Below are positions 59,658 through 64,000 of a stretch of DNA of 64,000 nucleotides, piece by piece (position 1 is the first letter of the stretch; each line of letters starts with the position of its first letter). The stretch is from assembly GCF_000264995.1 (NCBI RefSeq), contig NW_006767446.1, forward strand, positions 377,494 through 441,493, given 5' to 3'. A program made the translations under genes and the position numbers. The DNA comes from Punctularia strigosozonata HHB-11173 SS5 (lineage: Eukaryota; Basidiomycota; Agaricomycetes; Corticiales; Punctulariaceae). The notes under the pieces are model-generated. The model saw only the letters and a list, made by a program, of their open reading frames with translations, had not been told where the DNA came from and did not search any database.

Positions 59658-61693
59658 ATGGACAAGGCCAATATTGAACTCATCGATACTACCCCAGTCG
59701 GCGAGCAACAGGATGGCCCGCCGGCAGTCGAGAACGAAGTACGAACATTGGATCCTCTGCCTTCCGATGACCCCAAGGACCCGCTCAACTGGCCATTATG
59801 GTTGAAGGTGCGTCTGGCATTGAGCGCCCCTTCCCTTCTCGAAGTTGAAACCTGTGTCCTCTTTCAGATTGCGATCTTGGTGCAGGTGTCTATTCTTGCA
59901 GCACTCGGGTCGTTGAACGTCGCCATCATCAACCCTGCGTATGTACCCTTAGCTGAGGAGTTCGGCATTGACGTCGTCGTGGCATCCTATCAAACGTACG
60001 TGCTTTTCTTCCACCTCCTGAACCTGATCTCGACCTGAACGCCGCTTCCTGATACCATAGGACGATTCCCATCGCGATTAACGGAATTGGCCCGTTCATC
60101 TGGGTTCCTCTAGCAAATGCCTACGGCCGCCGCCCCGTCTACCTTTTCACCACCGTCTTGGGCTTCTGCTCTGCCTTAGGGTGCGCGTACACCAAGAACT
60201 TTTCGCAGCTGCTCGTTGCACGCGTCTTCAATGGACTCTTTCCGGCCGCGCAGACGCTCGGAGCGGTGACAGTCGTGGACCTGTTCTTCCTCCATCAGAG
60301 GTTAGTAGCTGATTGTACTCGGTTTTCCCATTATTCGTGGCGCTAATAATCGCGCGCCAGGGGCCGGGCGATGGGGTTCTGGGCGGTCATGCTCACTAAC
60401 GGAAGCCACCTCGCACCAATTATTGGCGGACTCTTAGGCCAGTTCCTTGGATGGAGATGTACGACCTCGAGTTTCATCGCGTTGTTAGCACAAATTGATC
60501 ACTTACCGCAGGGTGTTTCAAGTTTGCCGCCATATTCAACGCGTTCATGCTCCTGACCATCACGCTCTGCCTTCCTGAGACCCTGTACGTCCGTCAACCA
60601 TCGTCGAAAGCGCAAGATGAGGCCCGCCAGCATCCCGGCCCTCTGACGTGGAAGGTCTATATCTCCTGCCTTCGACCGTGGAGCCGTTATCCTGGGAAGC
60701 ACCTGCGCCTCGATGCGTTCGTCGTACCGTCCCTCAAGATGGCGCGGTATCCGAGCGTCTTGTTCCCCGCAGTATACTATGGCGTCCAATACGGTTTTGC
60801 GAGTATTTTACCCGGTACGCCATCTTGCATGTCCAGCATGACGGCGATTCAGGACTCATTGCGCCGTAGCCGTGACCGTGGCTGCGATCTTCAAGGCCCG
60901 TTTCAACTTCACCGTCTTGCAGACGGGTCTCGCTTATGGTCTCGCGTTACTGATTGGCGGGTGTTTGGGCGAGGTAACGTGGACCCTCGCCAGTTTTTCT
61001 CCACAATATTCCACGCTGACTCATACGTTTTCACACCCCAGCTGGCGGCAGGCATGGTCGTCGACGCCATCGTTAAGCGCGAGATGAAAAAGCGCCCAGA
61101 CGGTCAGGTCTACGCCGAAGTTCGGCTACACGCGATCTGGACAGGTGCAATTCTGGTCCCCGTAAGCGCTTCCCATCTATGATACTTTGGCGTATGTCAC
61201 TGAACGCCCTCATGCTAGGTGGGGCTGCTTATCTATGGCTTTTGTATCGCCAACGCTGGCGTCCACTGGGCGGGTGCGCTGATGGGCATGGGCATCGCAT
61301 GCTTCGGGATCCAGGTGATCACGGTGAGCCGAACGCGCCATGAAAGACCGCCAGCATATCCGATTGATCGGGTTCCTCCTAGACAACGTGCTACACCTAT
61401 TCCATCGACTGCTACAAGACACAGGCAAGCGAGGTCAGAGACCACTTTTCCCTTGTCTTTCCTTCGCCATCTGCGCAAAGATGCTGACTCGCCCGTCGCA
61501 GATATCCCAGCTCTTCAATGTTCTTCGGCAAGAGTTCGGGATGACATTCGCGTTCTACGCCGTTGATCTCGGGAACCGGATTGGGTACCAGTTCGAGTTC
61601 TTGATGTTCGCGCTGCTCGGACTCGTCGTTTTTGTACCCGTCGTGGCTCTGATGTTCAATGGAGCTCGCTGGAGGGCTCGTTTACAGGAATAG
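59658..61693 (+). CDS. MFS transporter (DHA1-like)
   Basis: A multi-exon gene starts MDKANIELIDTTP (an upstream in-frame ATG at 59538 is possible) and stops at 61691-61693 after ...RWRARLQE. Exons include 59658-59807, 59868-59995 and a third from 60061. The cytosolic leader ends DPKDPLNWPLWLK, a common lead-in to fungal MFS transporters. TM helices follow with IAILVQVSILAALGSLNVAI and the loop 2-3 motif ANAYGRRPVYLFTT. Next come CAYTKNFSQLLVARVFNGLF, GRAMGFWAVMLTNGSHLAPI and, after the central loop, the second set of helices. Twelve helices appear present. Substrate is unknown; drug, sugar-acid or aromatic compounds are all possible. Confidence 0.85.
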
Positions 61694-62348
61694 CATAGGT
61701 GAGAAATTTGGGAGACGACGTCGCTACAGGATCCACTGACATCTTATGCCTGCATTCTACTATACACGCAGCTGACCATGAACGGGATGTTGAAATACCT
61801 CCCACTTGAACTCTGATTCCGCGAACAAGTTCGTTATCAACAATAGCGCGGTAAGTGTATGTAGCAAGGTTCCCCGCACCAGCTCACTGACAGACTGCGC
61901 AAGAGGTATATTTCCGGTGCGGAAAGACAAAGACTTCCTGATTACGACATCACTTGCTACTTTTACTTCGATCACTCACGGCGGGACCTTTCGCTCCATT
62001 GTCCCCGTGGACTGTCTGTACCCGAATCCGGCCTGCTTTTCTGAGACCCATACGGAGGATGTCATTCATAGTATGCACATGCAAAAACCTCCCACCAATG
62101 CAGATGGCCATCGGTTGCTGTTTCAGTGGTTTCTTTGGACTTGTGAGGAATGTCGGCCCGAATAGCCAACGTCTTGCTGCTCACAGCTGTCTTTCTGTGA
62201 GCGTAGAACCAATCTCGTGCGAATAAGACGTACAAAGGCAATCTGGACCATTTCGAAAAAAGACTGTCTCTACATGGCGACATAAGTAATGCAGCATGTG
62301 TCTGCTCGCTGACAGGTCTCTGCCCGATACTGATAGGAGTCACTGACG
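61694..62348. other. Intergenic between tandem MFS genes
   Basis: No gene was recognised. This is likely the promoter of the second transporter copy. Confidence 0.45.
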
Positions 62349-63348
62349 ATGGCGAAGGCTGACTCCATTGTTCATCTCGGTGAATACCTTGCTGGTGGGA
62401 AACAGGATTTGCACGTAGTAGTGGAAGAGGGGCAAGCTTTAGACCCACAGCCATCTGGCGACTCCAAGGATCCATTGAACTGGCCTTTGTGGTTGAAGGT
62501 ACAGCACCCAGAATCCCTTTCTTTCAGACATTGATATGCTCCTCTTAGATTGCGATCCTGGTGCAGGTATCGATTCTCGCAGCGCTGGGGGTGTTGAACG
62601 TTGCAATCATCAACCCAACATATGTACCTTTGGCCAATGAGTTTGGCATTGACGTTGTGACGGCTTCGTACCAAACGTATGTGCCATTGAGTGCCTCTCA
62701 TCTCACCGCTATCACTGACTCGGTATGACTTGTGATTGTGATTGGAGGGTCTCACAGGACCGTCGCCATTGCAGTTAATGGACTGGGACCTTTCATTTGG
62801 ATTCCCGTGGCTGACACGTATGGCCGCCGTCCTGTCTACCTCTTCACCACCTTCTTGGGTTTCTGCTCGGCCCTCGGGTGTGCATACGCGAAGAACTTCT
62901 CGCAGCTGCTCGTTGCGCGCATCTTCAATGGGCTTTTCCCCGTTGCAATGACACTCGGTGCTGTAACGGTCGTAGACCTCTTCTTCCTTCACCAGAGGTT
63001 GGTACTGTCCTGACTTTGTGCATATTTGACCCGTGACATTCATAGCGTTTAGGGGCCGGGCGATGGGGCTCTGGACAATCATGTTGACAAATGGCAGTCA
63101 TCTTGCGCCTATCCTAGGCGGTCTTCTGGGCCAGTTCCTCGGATGGCGTTGTACGAGTACCTTTTTCTCTGACAGGGACGCAGCTCAATGTTCTGCTCCT
63201 AGCGTGTTTCAGGTTTTCAGCTATCTGCAATGCTTTCATGCTGCTCGTCATCACATTTGGCCTACCAGAGACATACTATGTCCGATGTACAGTGCTGCAG
63301 GAGGGCTCCTCAGGACGGTGTCACGCGAACTGTAGTGCAAGTATGTAG
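62349..63348 (+). pseudogene. Truncated tandem copy of the MFS transporter
   Basis: It starts MAKADSIVHLGEY and follows the first transporter exon by exon: SKDPLNWPLWLK, IAILVQVSILAALGVLNVAI, ADTYGRRPVYLFTTFLGFCS, LGAVTVVDLFFLHQR, GRAMGLWTIMLTNGSHLAPI. The exon positions and splice sites are conserved. After the sixth-helix exon (FMLLVITFGLPETYYVR) similarity ends and the frame stops at 63346-63348. The C-terminal six helices are absent, and sequence beyond is repeat DNA. Half of an MFS protein is not expected to transport, so this is a truncated duplicate. Confidence 0.8.
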
Positions 63349-63529
63349 TCACACAGTTGCCTAGGGTCCCGGTCTATCTAAGTCGGGGATGACCTAGTTG
63401 AATCAGGAGAAAGAAATGGACCGCTTGAATGTATTCACTTAAACAGAGAACTACGCTCTGTCCCTTTGTCTGTACTGGAAATCTGTTCCCACGCTTATGG
63501 GGAAGTCACTGAGTATGTCGTTGGTCTTC

Positions 63530-63823
63530 TGGAAGCGTCTTGTCGCTTCAACGTATCCTATTTCCTATCTTCTAGAAGCGTCTTGTCGCTTCAGCGTATC
63601 CTAATTCCTATGTCGTATGTCCTGGAGTGATACTTAGATCTATTGCCTAAGTCAACACTCAAATAGCTTCCTAATTCCTATGTCGTATGTCCTGGAGTGA
63701 TACTTAGATCTATTGCCTAAGTCAACACTCAAAAGCGTCTTGTCGCTTTAACGTATCCTATTTCCTATATCGTATGTCCTGGAGTGATACTTAGATCTAT
63801 TGCCTAAGTCAACACTCAAATGT
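63530..63823. repeat. Tandem repeats of about 64-90 bp
   Basis: A unit running CCTATGTCGTATGTCCTGG to GCCTAAGTCAACACTCAAA occurs three times (starting at about 63600, 63670 and 63754). It is interspersed with three copies of AAGCGTCTTGTCGCTT, which is itself a small hairpin (AAGCG/CGCTT). Confidence 0.9.
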
Positions 63824-64000
63824 CTTCTTAATCTTGCTCTTGCTGCTTAATACTAATAGAGACTGATCTACAGTCTCCTGTGATCGATCTTTGATTCTAG
63901 GTGAAAGTGAATTTATTTTTTCGAAGGGCTCGTATGCCCTCCTTTTATGCTAATTTGGCCAATACCACTCCATCCAATCAGATCACAGGCTTACTAAGCG
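63810..64000 (-). mobile_element. Probable LTR fragment of a retrotransposon
   Basis: Read on the minus strand, the right edge has a TATA-like element with GC-rich start (ATAAAAGGAGGGC, ~63940-63953). It is followed by an AATAAA-type signal (~63913) and a leader that ends at TGTTGACTTAGG, the repeat unit of the neighbouring tandem array. This order (TATA, short R, AATAAA, U5) is typical of fungal LTRs. No coding part is present in the window. Confidence 0.45.

Overview
The window is nuclear DNA from a filamentous basidiomycete, most likely an Agaricomycete. Genes carry many 45-70 nt GT-AG introns, and several families are typical of mushroom-forming fungi: a DUF6533-type membrane protein, a TPR-CHAT protein, an F-box-like protein, a basidiomycete 7-TM-like family and a PIF/Harbinger element. 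Nothing indicates bacterial or organellar origin. All exon structures below were read by eye from splice motifs and reading-frame continuity, and 5' ends are the weakest part.

Layout: 1-412 is the 3' end of a low-complexity gene. 1.2-2.8 kb holds a DUF6533-like membrane protein (-). 4.5-7.0 kb is a multi-exon nuclease of the endonuclease/exonuclease/phosphatase superfamily (-). 9.1-13.6 kb is an NST1-like stress-response protein (+). 13.8-18.2 kb is a Neo1-type P4-ATPase (-). 19.7-21.4 kb is a multi-pass membrane protein (+). 23.4-24.4 kb is an NAD(P)-binding protein (-), followed by a small hypothetical gene (-).

25.0-29.4 kb is a PIF/Harbinger DNA transposon with about 180-bp terminal inverted repeats, a transposase gene (+) and a Myb/SANT-like gene (-). 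It contains a 356-N assembly gap whose two flanks are the same sequence. The element ends 75 bp before the ATG of ornithine aminotransferase (29.5-31.6 kb, +). Then come DCN1 (+), an Rpp14/Pop5-like RNase P subunit (-), a proline-rich hypothetical protein (-), a long gene-poor stretch (37.2-41.0 kb), a DHHC palmitoyltransferase (-), a FAX/metaxin-like GST-fold protein (-), an F-box-like protein (+), a large TPR-CHAT protein (+), an intron-containing tRNA-Lys(UUU) (+) and an AKR1 ankyrin-DHHC palmitoyltransferase (-).

The last 10 kb is an accessory zone. It holds a frameshifted, decapitated CHAT-family relic, a 192-bp Harbinger-type MITE with TTA target duplications, a small secreted protein (-) and an unusual double EthD-like/alpha-beta hydrolase fusion (-). 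The hydrolase is divergent from an MFS transporter (+). A tandem half-length copy of that transporter runs into tandem repeats and a probable LTR.

Housekeeping functions (lipid flippase, neddylation, RNase P, arginine catabolism, palmitoylation) sit beside mobile DNA and duplicated, decaying accessory genes. I see no multi-gene biosynthetic cluster. The hydrolase/MFS divergent pair is the only plausible functional pairing.
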